Part shown: positions 48,226 to 58,278 of the stretch, piece by piece
Numbering within the stretch: the stretch's first letter is position 1
Layout: every line of letters starts with the position of its first letter
NCBI GenBank assembly: GCA_027382625.1
Contig: JAJKFJ010022743.1
Span: 62,001-126,000 of the forward strand
Source of the DNA: Tetmemena sp. SeJ-2015
Lineage: Eukaryota; Ciliophora; Spirotrichea; Sporadotrichida; Oxytrichidae
Direction of reading: 5' to 3'
DNA: 64,000 bases
Translations under genes and position numbers: made by a program
The notes under the pieces: model-generated
The model's database searches: none
What the model was told of the DNA's origin: nothing
Seen by the model: the letters and a program-made list of their open reading frames with translations, nothing else

Positions 48226-51200
48226 TCAAAGCTTACTCTTTTCTTAAATATATAAATGTTATATTAACAAAATTTTCTGATTTTAGTCTCTGCTATTGCT
48301 CCTGATTATCATATCAAATCTTTTTTAATTATTTTTCCTGTTAGATAAAGGATTTTCTAAACTATTCTATTGCAATCTGCTATTTGGAGAAAATTGGTGA
48401 TTATCAGTCAGAGTTAGATTTGATCTCTATTAAGAAATGAAGTTGCTCACACCTCCTGAAGATAAAGTTGCATCTGATTTATCAGTCTGTCTCAAATTAG
48501 ACATTGAAAACTCATTGGCTCTTTCTCTGCTTAAAGATTTTGGAGTTAAGCTCTCTGTGTTTTATATCCTTTGCAATCCTGCCTTAGAAAATATGGAGCC
48601 TTTTTAGAAATTATCGGGATCAACACCTGTCTAAGATTTTTAGAGCTTCTTTCTCAACAAATTCTAAGAGTGAAGACCTTGAGAGATCTATGAAGGCTAA
48701 GTGATTGCCATTTTAGTTCTAAGCAAACATTCACAAGGCTTTCTGTTAATTAAGCACTAGCAATTGCAGTCCTTGTTGTTCTCCACTTTGCAAGTTCTAT
48801 TAAAAAATGAAGGACTATATGAATTTAATCTGCACTAAACAGAGGGAGGAGCATGAGTAGGAGCTTTATTCTAGTTTTCTTGTATTAAGAATGAGTCTCC
48901 ATCCAAAGTAGAGGCCAGTATTGATTTGTTGATATTGGTATCTAACTTTTGTTAACCTTCAGGTGTCATACCACTCATTGAAAATAAAGGCCTCATCTGA
49001 TCAAATGGAGCCTGTATTCTTTCTCTCGACCCATCACTAAATTAACTTTCCTTTCTATTTTTCCTTTGAGCAGCCCTGTCTCTCTCTTTTTTATTGACAA
49101 TGACTAAGTCTTTGCCAGTGGAGTTAAGCTTTTGTTTGATTGGGCGGGGGCTTCTCTGAATTTTAGAATATTTGGGGGATAAGGAGGGTTGTCTAAGTTT
49201 TTGTGTAGGCTCCTTCCTCTTGAGTTTGATTGGAATACTGCCCTTTGACTTGAGAGTGCTGATGTCATCATCGTCAGTGTCTTGTTCTCCTTCCTTTTTG
49301 TTTCCATAGAAATAGTCATGATCTTCTTCCTCCTCATCATCACTGCTTTCCTCATCATCAACATCTTTGCTCTTAATGAAGATGTTGCTTCTTGGCAGCA
49401 AAATCAGGTCGATGAAGTTTCTAAGTGGCCGTTCGCATAAGAGATAGAAGGGGATTGAAATTAAGTAAGACAAAATCACTGCAGAGATAGTCACTTAGAA
49501 AATATACCACATAGACAGAACTACATCTTGCTCTCTTGACGCGAAGAACCATACCAATAAACTCACAATTCTATACTGTAAACTCATATGGATATTTAAT
49601 AGGTTTATTATCTACAGCAATAGATATGCTGATAGAGTAATCTCTTCTAACAGCTGCCAGATATGGGAGCTTATCATTGGCCTAATGCAAACTGAGATGT
49701 TTATAAGGGTTGGAAGAAGTAGCAAGATCAAACCAAAGTAAAAGAAGTACTGGCTGAAAACATTGTATAGAGTTGAAATCCCCAAACCCCAGCAATAAGA
49801 TAGAGGCTTTATCTGCTCGAATTTCATCGGAGAATATATAAATTAAAAAGGAGTCTGATCTACGCATGCTGTGTTAGAGTATTGAAGGAACACGGGAAAT
49901 GCTCCAAATATAAGGCCAACTGAATAGACTATTGCTTTGAACCATTTCTTTATAAAAATACAAAATATTTTGCTGTATCTTTGCCTTCAATTTATCTATG
50001 ATTGTCTTGTGGAATGGGTATGTTCCATCATTCAACTTGTCAACATACTTGTACTCGAATTTGATAACTGCTAGAGCAATTCCCAATAAGAAGCCTGGCA
50101 GTCTGTAGTAGATTCTGGAGATTATTATCTCGCTCATGTTGGTGTCTAAATTAGGATACGAATTCACATTATTCTGTATCCCCAACACTATTACTGGTAT
50201 AACTGACAAGGACACAGCTATTACCAAGAATGAACTCAAAAACACTTTTCTGAAGGTGTTGCGGTACAAGAACAAGAAAAGGGGAACCAAGATAATTTCA
50301 AGCCAAAATAACATTCATTCATTAAATTCCTTACTCATAACTGTCAAAATATATTTGCGAGTAGAACAAGTGGAATTCCACACTAGTCTGCAAGTTTCCA
50401 AGGGTAGAAGTTGTTAATGATGAGAAGGTTGCTCCACCAGGAGTTTTTACAACTCTGCTCAAAAAATTTATTTGTCAGTAAAGCGTAAAGTGGTCCCTCT
50501 CCCAAGAAAGGAAAGAAGGCTACCATCAGAGCTGTCATGTAGAGCCTATCTTTTTATTTAATGAGCATAGAGAAGAAAATATACAGGAAGCTTCTGATAA
50601 AGAAAATTATAAAGTTAAAGTTCTGTCTTCGCACATACACCTGCAGCAAACTGTCATACATATGGGAGAAACCAAAATAGAAGAACATTGCTCCAAACCC
50701 ATAAGTTTAACCTTGCATTAAAAAGACTGCCACAGAATTTTTAATAGTTTCAGGTCTTTTTTTAATTTGTGGTTAGATAGGGAAAGTCCTGAAAGTTCTT
50801 TGGGAAAGAGTTGAAGGCAACAGCAATTACGAAGTTGAAGCTTACCCATACAAAACCTAGGACCTTTAAAAATCTTAGATAGCTGACTTTCTTAAAGCTA
50901 TCAGTATCATAGAACAAAAGCATTACATTTCTTGTTGGGGAGAAGCAAAGGAAGAAGATAGCCCATATCTTTTTTCTGTTTAATAGAAGTCTGTCAATCT
51001 AAGTAAGCAACTCTATATATTCAATTCATTTTATATATTAAAATAGATTATGAGATAAGACATAGAAAATCTTTATAATTTTGCCAATAAAATAAGATAT
51101 TGATTGCTGTTTGCCTTCTTTTTCAGAGAACTGAACTTGGAAGTTATGAGACTTTTACTTTAAGTCTCCGAACTTTGAATACTGCACTATCATGCCTAAA

Positions 51201-51789
51201 GTAGCTAGAGCCACTGTGGCGATCATGCTCCCTACCATCACATAGAAACCAGGCAAGAAAATTTTATAAATTCTGTATAAAATATAATTTACTATTTCAA
51301 ACTTCTCTAAGGGATTTAAGATCGTCTTTGGGAATCCTATAATTACTTACAGAGCCGTTCGATGCTATTGCTAAAGGAGATAAGTAAGATGCTTGATCCA
51401 TAAACTGTACATATTCAGTGGAGCACTCTTTTATCATGCATTTTCCCACTGCAAAAGCTGCATTTAGGCTTTGCTCATCATTGCTAATGAGTTAGAGAGA
51501 GTAATATGATGACGAGTTTTGGAATTTATAATATACTAGAATTAATCAGAATTAATCAATAGAAATATTTTGATTGCTCACACCAAGAATAATCTCCTAG
51601 CTCATTTAGGTAAAATCCGTTGGCCCCTGCGTTATCTTGGTATAAATCCCCATGAAGCACATTTTTTAAGAGGGCACTCTTACATCTCTTGCCATCTGAT
51701 ATGTTTTCCAGCTTTACAGAGGCTAGCACCCCAAGAATGCAAAACTATAATATTGGATTTTTCTCATTTTATTATTTTTCTTTTCTCAT
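48226..51789 (-). CDS. NRF-6-type membrane acyltransferase
   Basis: Family 'nose resistant to fluoxetine' with an extracellular NRF domain plus Acyltransferase_3 (10-12 TM). Starts at 51789: MRKEKQQNEKNPILQFCILG reads as a signal peptide, then the Cys-containing NRF domain (SDGKRCKSALLKNVLHGDLY, FYLNELGDYSWCEQS, AAFAVGKCMIKECSTEYVQF). TM part: FLPGFYVMVGSMIATVALAT, LRFLKVLGFVWVSFNFVIA, FWLEIILVPLFLFLYRNTF, IYYRLPGFLLGIALAVIKFE, YCWGLGISTLYNVFSQYFFY, and the family ending IPFYLLCERPLRNFIDLILL. A very long cytosolic tail follows: acidic (EESSDDEEEEDHD), then Lys/Ser-rich, open for another ~250 codons to TGA 48226. Several inserts (51570-51500, 51300, 51070-50990, 50800-50740, 50420-50320) break the frame. 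Substrate unknown. Upstream neighbours are unrelated. Confidence 0.85.
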
Positions 51790-52180
51790 TAATTTAGATA
51801 GAAGTATTGAAGAGTATTTATAGCACTTAAATCTTCGATGATCCCTAATGAAGAGACAATTTGATTCAGAAAGAGAAGGCGTAAATCAAAGAGATAATTG
51901 TAAAAATGTCTACAATAACTGATAAGATAGAAAACCTTACTACTATTTATCCCTCTTAGTAAAACCTCCACTTCAGGAAAAGACATGCATAAATGACTGT
52001 AGAAACTAATTTCTTCCAACCTCAAACTTCTCACAGCTAAAAATAGTCGCCACTTAAAAGACCAGCAAACACTAACATATTTATCAAATTTAATTTAAAT
52101 CAAAGCTATAGAGTAGTAATCTAAAATTCATTGTTACTCTGAAACTGCGCTAAATATTTTTATAGAGTTGCATAAGGTGT
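51790..52180. other. Intergenic stretch with a weak minus-strand ORF
   Basis: Minus frame from about 52130 to TGA 51786 has LRR-like spacing (VRSLRLEEISFYSHLCMSF, LGIIEDLSAINTLQYFYLN) but no ATG, and it overlaps the start of the acyltransferase gene. It could be a stray MDS or chance. Nothing else seen. Confidence 0.25.
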
Positions 52181-53464
52181 GAGTAGATGGATAGAATTTG
52201 AGAAGCGAACTTGCAGATGCAATTGAGTTAGGAAAATAGCCAGTTTTCGGGTATCCAATGATGAATTTCGATCCGCGAGAAACTCACCAGCAGTTTTGGA
52301 AAGCTATCTCATCCACAATCACTCACAAGTATACAACTGCCTTCCAGATACCAGATATGGTCTAGCAATTTTTCAAAGAGAAGAAAGAGTAGGAAAAACT
52401 GTAAGCACAGTCAATTAGCATCCTCTTATCTTGCTAAGCTATATTTATAGATAAAAGGACTTTGCCAAAGGCAGACAACTATCACTACGCAAGATAAGCG
52501 CTAAGTACAAGCAAGAGGATTTTGAGGCATCTCGCCCTAAGAGCAAGCAAGCAGCAAAGTTTAGGAGGAGAATAAGCAAGATCATAAAAGAGCCATTCTT
52601 TAAAAATCTAAACGACAACACTAAAATTTAGGTAAGATTCAATCATCATAATAAAATATAATCAAGAGCTTCACATACTTAATTGCATATCTATAAAATT
52701 TATTCTTAAAAATATTAATTTCTTTTTCAGGAGCCAAAGACTTTGCAAAGAAGGAGCACTCTCGCAGCATCAGATTTCAACAGGACTGATATCTTAAGAC
52801 TTCAGAGTTTTAATGATAAGTTAAAGACTTAGAATACCCAACCACGATGTTATTTTTATGCCCTGGGACTCCAAGCTGTCTTCAATCTAGAATCAGAGAG
52901 GAAAATTCCCTTCTGCCCATTAAGGCTTCCTTACATCCAGACATCCAGCTCAAAAATCATATCAAACTCAAAAATGACATTTCGTAATAAATAAATAAGA
53001 ATTGATTACTTATGTTTGTAAGCTTAGAGCTAGTTTGCAAGAAAAAAGGAATCTACTCCGCTAACTGACGAAGTTTCAGACCAGAGTGAGGAAAGTGTGA
53101 TAAACATAGAGCTATAAGGGACAGGACTCACAGAATTGAAGCCTAGGAAAAACTCAATACAATTCCACAAAAAGCAAGAGAGCCTCTAACAGAGTCTATC
53201 AATAGAAAGCTAACAAACAGCTGACGATGTATCTAAGCTCAATTCTTCAGTCCTGGCAGTTCATTAAGAGTAGAAGTAGAAGATATTTGGCCTGCTTGAT
53301 CAAGAGTTAATAATTTAATTTTATAGGTGGAGTTGCCATCAAGCGATGATAAAATAGAATTCGATAGAAAGAAGTTACAAAAATATTACTAATTTTTAAA
53401 TATCAGCACAATCAAAGAAGAAATATAGATATTAAAACTATCCCCCATTCACCTATACAAATGA
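52181..53464 (+). CDS. Basic hypothetical protein
   Basis: Coding from about 52181 (first ATG, out of phase) or ATG 52258 (MMNFDPRETHQQFWKAISST) to TGA 53462. Two GT-AG introns: about 52400-52450 (GTAAGC...TTATAG) and 52631-52730 (GTAAGA...TTTCAG), and probably a third near 53305-53325. The middle is strongly basic (KQAAKFRRRISKIIKEPFF, QRRSTLAASDFNRTDILR). The C-terminal third is acidic/Gln/Ser-rich (DEVSDQSEESVINIELQG) and ends in a helix (STIKEEIQILKLSPIHLYK). About 350 residues. Family not recognised. The frame upstream of 52258 is open and protein-like, so the true start may lie before an IES at about 52190-52205. Confidence 0.55.
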
Positions 53465-53547
53465 AATAAACTATATATAAATAATTAGCGACCAAACTTT
53501 ATTCAAAACAATCTGTTTTTTTTGGAAGGTTTTTCTATTTTTACTAA

Positions 53548-54222
53548 ATGAATGAGACTAGCGAGTCAGGAATTGGGAAGTCTTCTGCAATAAATTTTTC
53601 AAACATGAGCGGGACTGCTTTTTCGAGACAGCGATCTCAATCTCAACAAGAAAATGAAAATTTGCCAGATATAGCAAGAAAGTTCTCTCTGCCTTAAGCT
53701 GACAGCATACTCAAAATAAATGAAGAAAGCGCCCCTAAACTGGACTTAAAAATAGATAATCGTACAGTTACTACTAAAGATTAAACTTTAAAGACTCAAC
53801 AAGGATTAATCAATAAAACTGCAATATTAAATATAAAAAGGCCTGCAACTTCTCAAGTGAAAGACGATACCAACAATAAGAGATGGAGAGCATTTTCTCA
53901 TATTTCATCTTCATTTCATAACTCAAATAATTAGAAATAACTTTCTAATTTTCATCAGCCATTTGACAAATCCAAATCATCCCAAACTTCTAAGATCATT
54001 AAATAAAGATTATCAAATAAAAATCAGAGTAATTCGCCTCAAAAAAAGATTACCAATTTGAAATTTAAATCTCAAAATGAATAGCTTGTAGCCCATTTAT
54101 AGCTCAGGAGTTAGAGTACCGTTAGGCAGAGAAATTCAAAAATAAAGGTCATTGATACTAAACAGTTCGCCCAAAAAATACTAACCAAATTTTTACAGTC
54201 TCATTAAGAATTTAGATTATGA
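53548..54222 (+). CDS. Disordered Ser/Gln/Lys-rich protein
   Basis: A single frame with no visible IES or intron, from ATG 53548 (MNETSESGIGKSSAINFSN) to TGA 54220, 224 codons. Many Gln codons are TAA/TAG. The sequence is Ser-, Asn-, Gln- and Lys-rich (SSSFHNSNNQKQLSNFHQP, KVIDTKQFAQKILTKFLQSH) and predicted disordered. No domain recognised. 112 bp separate it from the universal stress protein gene downstream on the same strand. Confidence 0.6.
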
Positions 54223-54334
54223 CTATTTATATATTTGGTATCAATTACTTATAACTTTTGGTTGGTCTTATGATATCAGAAATAAAATAAAATAGAAGTT
54301 TCTCTTCTCTAATAAATTATATAGATCTTGATAA

Positions 54335-55299
54335 ATGCAGTCACTGAGTGCAATACACCACAACTACATGATTGCTGTAGATGGCTCTGAGGCCTCTCAT
54401 GATGCTTTCGAGGTAGTAACGCAGTCTCTCTTCACTAACGCAACTGATGTACTGACCGTGGCACACGTGTTCAACAGAACAAAGAACTATCTCCCCTTCA
54501 ACATGCACCCAGAGAATATTAGAGCAACTTATGAATCACTTATTATTGGGTATGGCAGCAAGGCAAAATTACTTTGGGAGGAGCTCGATTACAAGCTAAC
54601 TACCAAGGATCATATCTTGCAACTCGCATAAGTAGCTCATGCAGATGTGCTCGTTGTAGGAATGCACGGAAGAAAGGGTCCTAAAGCGTAACTTAAGCCC
54701 TTATTCTCATTTTATATATAGTGACCCAACTGTTCTTATTCATACATTAAGCTAGTAAATATTTGGTTCTTGGATCAGCTGTTCAGCATCTATCGTTGAA
54801 TACGTTCTGCCCTGTTCTCATGATTAAAGACAAGACTATCAGAGCTCAAAAACCAGGGGGAAAGTTGAGATGGGCTGTCTGTACTGACGGTTCAGAAAAG
54901 TCTATGAAGGCTCTTCACGTGCTTGCAAGACTCCTTGATAAGAGCAAAGATGAGGTTCTTGCCTTAACTGTCTTGAACAAGGGTCTTGATGCAGAAGCCA
55001 TTCAAGAGACTGTTCAGGATCACTTCAATCAAGAAGGGGTAAGCTCCAGTTTTTCTTTCTAACCTTCTTTAGATAATTGGAACTTTCGTCCAGATTAAAA
55101 AGGTGAACGAGCATGACCCAGTACACTCGACGATTGTGAATTTCTTGATGAATCAGGCAACTGCTGATACCTACATCGATTTCGTTGCAGTCGGTAATAA
55201 TGGAGCTGATTTCTCTCTCATTCAGATAAGAAGTATCTGGGATCCGTCGCTAACGGCATTATCAGAAATAGCAATCTAAATGTCCTATTTATTGCCTGA
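54335..55299 (+). CDS. Universal stress protein with two tandem USP domains
   Basis: UspA-fold nucleotide-binding protein, usually soluble and stress-related. ATG 54335 (MQSLSAIHHNYMIAVDGSEA) to TGA 55297. Domain 1: YMIAVDGSEASHDAFEVV to VLVVGMHGRKGPKADPTVLG. Domain 2: LRWAVCTDGSEKSMKALHVL to VAVGNNGADFSDKKYLGSVA, then NSNLNVLFIA. Both domains keep the ATP-binding G-x2-G-x9/10-G-S motif. That motif is split in domain 1 by a 34-nt intron (54688-54721, GTAACT...ATATAG) followed by an IES, and in domain 2 by an 8-bp insert. Another GT-AG intron lies at about 55037-55075. About 280 residues, as expected for a tandem USP. Confidence 0.9.
54732..54765. other. IES in the USP gene, pointer GTTCTT
   Basis: GTTCTT at 54732-54737 and 54766-54771. 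Removal of 34 bp gives ADPTVLGSAVQHL, restoring the ATP-binding motif. The insert lacks GT-AG ends at the required phase. Confidence 0.88.
55214..55221. other. Eight-bp insert (possible tiny IES, pointer TC) in the USP gene
   Basis: Removing exactly 8 bp between TC at 55214-55215 and TC at 55222-55223 changes GADFSLIQIRS to GADFSDKKYLGSVANG, which is the perfect G-x2-G-x9-G-S motif; the stop then falls at 55297. It is either a very short IES or a sequencing or assembly error. Confidence 0.55.
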
Positions 55300-55391
55300 C
55301 CTTGCTCAATATTTTGATTTCTAGGAGTAACTTATGAGATAAACAAGCTTAATTATAAGTGATTATCCTAATATGTATACACTTTATTTGA

Positions 55392-55406
55392 TGCTTAACT
55401 TGGATT
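55392..55406. repeat. Direct repeat copy A flanking the nested gene
   Basis: TGCTTAACTTGGATT, identical to 58259-58273 and in the same orientation. It sits 6 bp outside the AATATT pointer of the inverted PARN segment, so the unit TGCTTAACTTGGATT-N6-AATATT is duplicated at the other breakpoint with N5. Confidence 0.85.
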
Positions 55407-55412
55407 ATGAAG

Positions 55413-55778
55413 AATATTTAGTTACTACTTACTTGGAATACCATAGATTTGTCATCTATTTTTGACTTTGGGAAAATATAGAAGCAGAAAGGTCTGCATT
55501 TGTATTTCCTTGTGACCTCATCCCAAGTAAAGGTACAAATTCCATACTAAATTGCAGTGAAGGTTTTGACTGCATATTTGATCTTTTGATATCTGTCTTC
55601 CACTGAGTCAAACTAATTGTGTCTATCTAAGTCACCCACCTAGTGCCCTAATCAATTAATAAATATAAGTCTTAATTATACCTGTAAACTCTGTATCAAT
55701 TGCTATAAAGTCTGCGTTCAAAATACTCTCCTTTATTAAGGGAAACTACAGTTCAAAGTTGTCGCTTAAGATTTCCAT
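55413..55778 (-). CDS. PARN: PARN, inverted first MDS (N-terminus)
   Basis: N-terminal part of poly(A)-specific ribonuclease, the DEDD-family 3' exonuclease that shortens mRNA poly(A) tails. Start ATG at 55778: MEILSDNFELQFPLIKESI, then LNADFIAIDTEFTG with the first catalytic Asp and Glu (DxE). A 34-nt GT-AG intron (GTATAA...GATTAG) splits the codon after FT; then QVGDLDRHNQFDSVEDRYQK, AVKTFTAIQYGICTFTWDE and RPFCFYIFPKSKIDDKSMVF follow PARN in order. The segment ends VFQ followed at once by GTAAGTAG (5' splice site) and the pointer AATATT at 55413-55418. The remainder of the gene lies on the plus strand from 58279. Its upstream region is only 82 bp from the stop of the nested minus-strand gene. 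Confidence 0.88.
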
Positions 55779-55860
55779 CAAATTATTTAAAACAATAGCG
55801 AAATCCTTCCAAATATTAGTTCAAGAGAATATGGTAAATTTATAAAAATTTAATAGAAAG

Positions 55861-58164
55861 TCAAAAATAATTCTTATCCAATCCACCATATTCTGCAACT
55901 TCACTAAAGATTTTGTTAATAAAATCTACTCCTCTATTTATTTTCATATCTTCAAGAAAGCTTTCATCTCCATTGATAATATCCTTAATGATGGCTAAAC
56001 ATTTCTATTATCTCTATTTCCTAGAGCTGTCATCTTAGTTATCCTTAGCATAGGTAGGTCTATAGCTTCTCTCCCAAAGATGATAAATTACAGTTCTAGG
56101 AGGAGAGAATAGTTCATACCCATTCTTGAAAAATTAGTACAGCATATAGATTTCCTCACCAAAGAAAACATCGTCCAGGAATTCATTATCAAATTGCTGT
56201 TGTTCTTTGATATTTTCAGGAATCTAAGCTCTATATCCGCAATCTTTTATAAGAGAGCCAGAAGAGAAACTAAATCCAGCTGCCCAGAAAAGGGAACTGA
56301 AAGGTTTTTCAAAAGCATTCTTTTTCTTAATGATTTTAGAGCAGAACCTTGGCAAACCATCATTATGAGAAAATTCTTTGAAACACATAGCTAAGGGACC
56401 TTCAAGCTCTTAAACTTGTAAATCATTAACTTTTGATTCTTCTTGAGAAGAAGTATTTTGATAATAAGGTTTTGGATATACAGTGAGGATTGATTTAAAC
56501 TTAGTATCAAAATATTATTCAGTAATGTTTATTTAACAATAATTTTAGTTTAGTGGGATTTGGACACTATCTGAGATATAAAAATATAAATGCATGATAT
56601 CCTTTAAGGAGTTAATCCCAATTTTTGCAGACTCTCATGTGAGAATCTATCTGCAGATAGTAACCTTCACCCTCATACAAATCTTATACTTGAACACGAG
56701 CATAGAATGCATTTTTTGCCTCTCTAAAATCTACCTATCTTACTTTAAAAGTACAGCCCTGAGTCTCTAAAATTTTTATCTTTTCATTGAGATCTTCTTA
56801 GATTCTTTGATCTGCTTCATCTTACAAGTTTAACTGGTGAAAAATTCCAAAATTAAGATTCTCAGGATTAAGACTTTAAGCCACCAAACTCTCTATTGTC
56901 TAGATAATCTCTGGATCTTAAGATATAAAAATATTAAGATCTCTATAAGAAGGAATACCGATGAATATCTTCTCACTTGTAATATCACTTTATGAGACCA
57001 ACTATTTTGAAATGCAATTGTGAGTGTGTCTAAACCAAGTTGTAAGGGCAAATCTTTCATATCCTACAGTTGGTTTAACTTCGTGTTCTATCCTCTCACT
57101 TTTGAAAAGTATGCTTCGTCCAATGTGGGGAACAACATCTACTATCTTATCTTTGAGATAGAGTCTTAGCTCTCCCAATTTAGATTGACTAATTTGCTCC
57201 TGGATTTGATCTAAATTAGGATTCAGATAGATGATTGCTGTGATCTTTCTTAATCTTTGTCCTTCCGTCAAATTATTCTTGTCAGCTTTGAAAGCATCTT
57301 TGTGCCTGAGATAGTACTCTCCACTTCCAGAATAACTAGCTAGCTGCACTTCAAAATCATCTAGATTTTCATCTTTCTTTTAAAACTGGTTTGCTCTCTG
57401 AGAAATATTTGTCATGAACTAAGTTAATATTAATTAATTAGGAATTAAGTGAACCCCTAATAGGGCATATAATAACTTAATCGATTTAAAGTTAATTCAC
57501 AGGCGTAACTCCTTGATCAGTTGTGCCACGTCACGTGAGAGTCCAGACGTATGAACTAAGTTAAATTTATAAGTTAGCTGCTTCAAACCATTTTGAGAAA
57601 TGTTAACATGCTCTTCATTTTGATTCTTTGCTAGATTTGAAAGCCAGATAAATCTATCTCCACGCACTTTCTTATCCTTCTCATAACTCTCATTCTTTCC
57701 GAATCCTGAGTCTTTAAGCTTCCCTTCAGCACTAAGATTCTACCCTTCTTCTCTGCACCTTAGCAGAAAACTATCAATGTCTCCAACTTAATTTTGGTCC
57801 ACAAAGCATGATGGATCGTCAATTTAAAATTAATAATAAAGAAAAAGCTCAAATAGTTATATAGTAGCAAATGTCTTTATACATTATGATAATGACTCTA
57901 AATGAAATATATATTTTTAATAAAAATGCAAAAATATTTGATTAATATATCATCTACGATCAGATAGTCGATTTGATCTTCACATAGCAGCTTTAGGTTT
58001 TAATCTGTGAGAATATTTTTGACAGGATCTAATTTATCTACTTGGATAATCTCCCTATCATCTATCATATCAAGAAGTTTGAATTTGGTCTTTGCATCCA
58101 ATTTGTTTCCCAGAATTGCTGCCAATTATGCAAAATCAAATTATGAGTTGCTTAACTTTTCCAT
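55861..58164 (-). CDS. Fused prolyl 4-hydroxylase and GT60 GlcNAc transferase (Skp1 PhyA-Gnt1 type)
   Basis: A single gene encodes two enzymes. Start 58164 (MEKLSNSQFDFAQLAAILG). Residues about 60-330 form a 2-oxoglutarate/Fe(II) prolyl 4-hydroxylase of the EGLN/PhyA group: KVRGDRFIWL, SGSGEYYLRHKDAF (HxD iron ligands), RKITAIIYLNPN, SERIEHEVKP (second His), ERFALTTWF (2OG-binding Arg). From about 56960 the frame continues without a stop into a GlcNAc transferase domain of GT60: EKIFIGIPSYRD, EGEGYYLQIDSHMRV (DxD-like metal site), QCPNPTK-KSILTVYPKPYY, SSLFWAAGFSFSSGSL, LDDVFFGEEIYMLYQFFKNG, VIYHLWERSYRPT, ending LDKNYF TGA 55861. In Dictyostelium and Toxoplasma separate PhyA and Gnt1 act in series on one Skp1 proline; here they are joined, about 720 residues. 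Cytosolic (no signal or TM). Nested between two parts of PARN. Confidence 0.87.
56501..56549. other. IES in the GT60 domain, pointer TTAGT (ACTAA in gene sense)
   Basis: TTAGT at 56501-56505 and 56550-56554. Removal of 49 bp deletes two TGAs and gives NPTKFKSILTVYPKPY as expected for GT60. Confidence 0.82.
57425..57504. other. IES in the prolyl hydroxylase domain, pointer TAA (TTA in gene sense)
   Basis: TAA at 57425-57427 and 57505-57507. Removal of 80 bp joins AQLIKEL to TQFMTNISQRAN and deletes a TGA. The 3-bp pointer is the best of several possibilities. Confidence 0.6.
57815..57958. other. IES in the prolyl hydroxylase gene, pointer ATC (GAT in gene sense)
   Basis: ATC at 57815-57817 and 57959-57961. 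Removal of 144 very AT-rich bp gives DYLIVDDPSCFVDQN. It is the longest IES I could delimit here. Confidence 0.75.
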
Positions 58165-58258
58165 TTTATTATTTATCTAATGTGTTTTAATTATAAATCT
58201 ATTCTAATTAAGCAAGCATGATTTACTATTTTCTGGTTTATAATAAATAAACTATTGG

Positions 58259-58273
58259 TGCTTAACTTGGATT
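58259..58273. repeat. Direct repeat copy B flanking the nested gene
   Basis: TGCTTAACTTGGATT, identical to 55392-55406, 5 bp before the AATATT pointer (58279-58284) of the forward PARN block. Confidence 0.85.
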
Positions 58274-58278
58274 TGTTT

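Noticed and set aside
51570..51797. Plus-strand 75-codon open frame
   Set aside because: Antisense to the NRF domain of the acyltransferase, where the minus strand gives a signal peptide and conserved cysteines.
55392..58273. The 15-bp direct repeat as the actual PARN pointer
   Set aside because: A pointer joining an inverted segment must be shared in gene orientation; this repeat is direct on the plus strand, so relative to PARN its copies are reverse complements. AATATT, being palindromic, satisfies the requirement and makes a normal intron.
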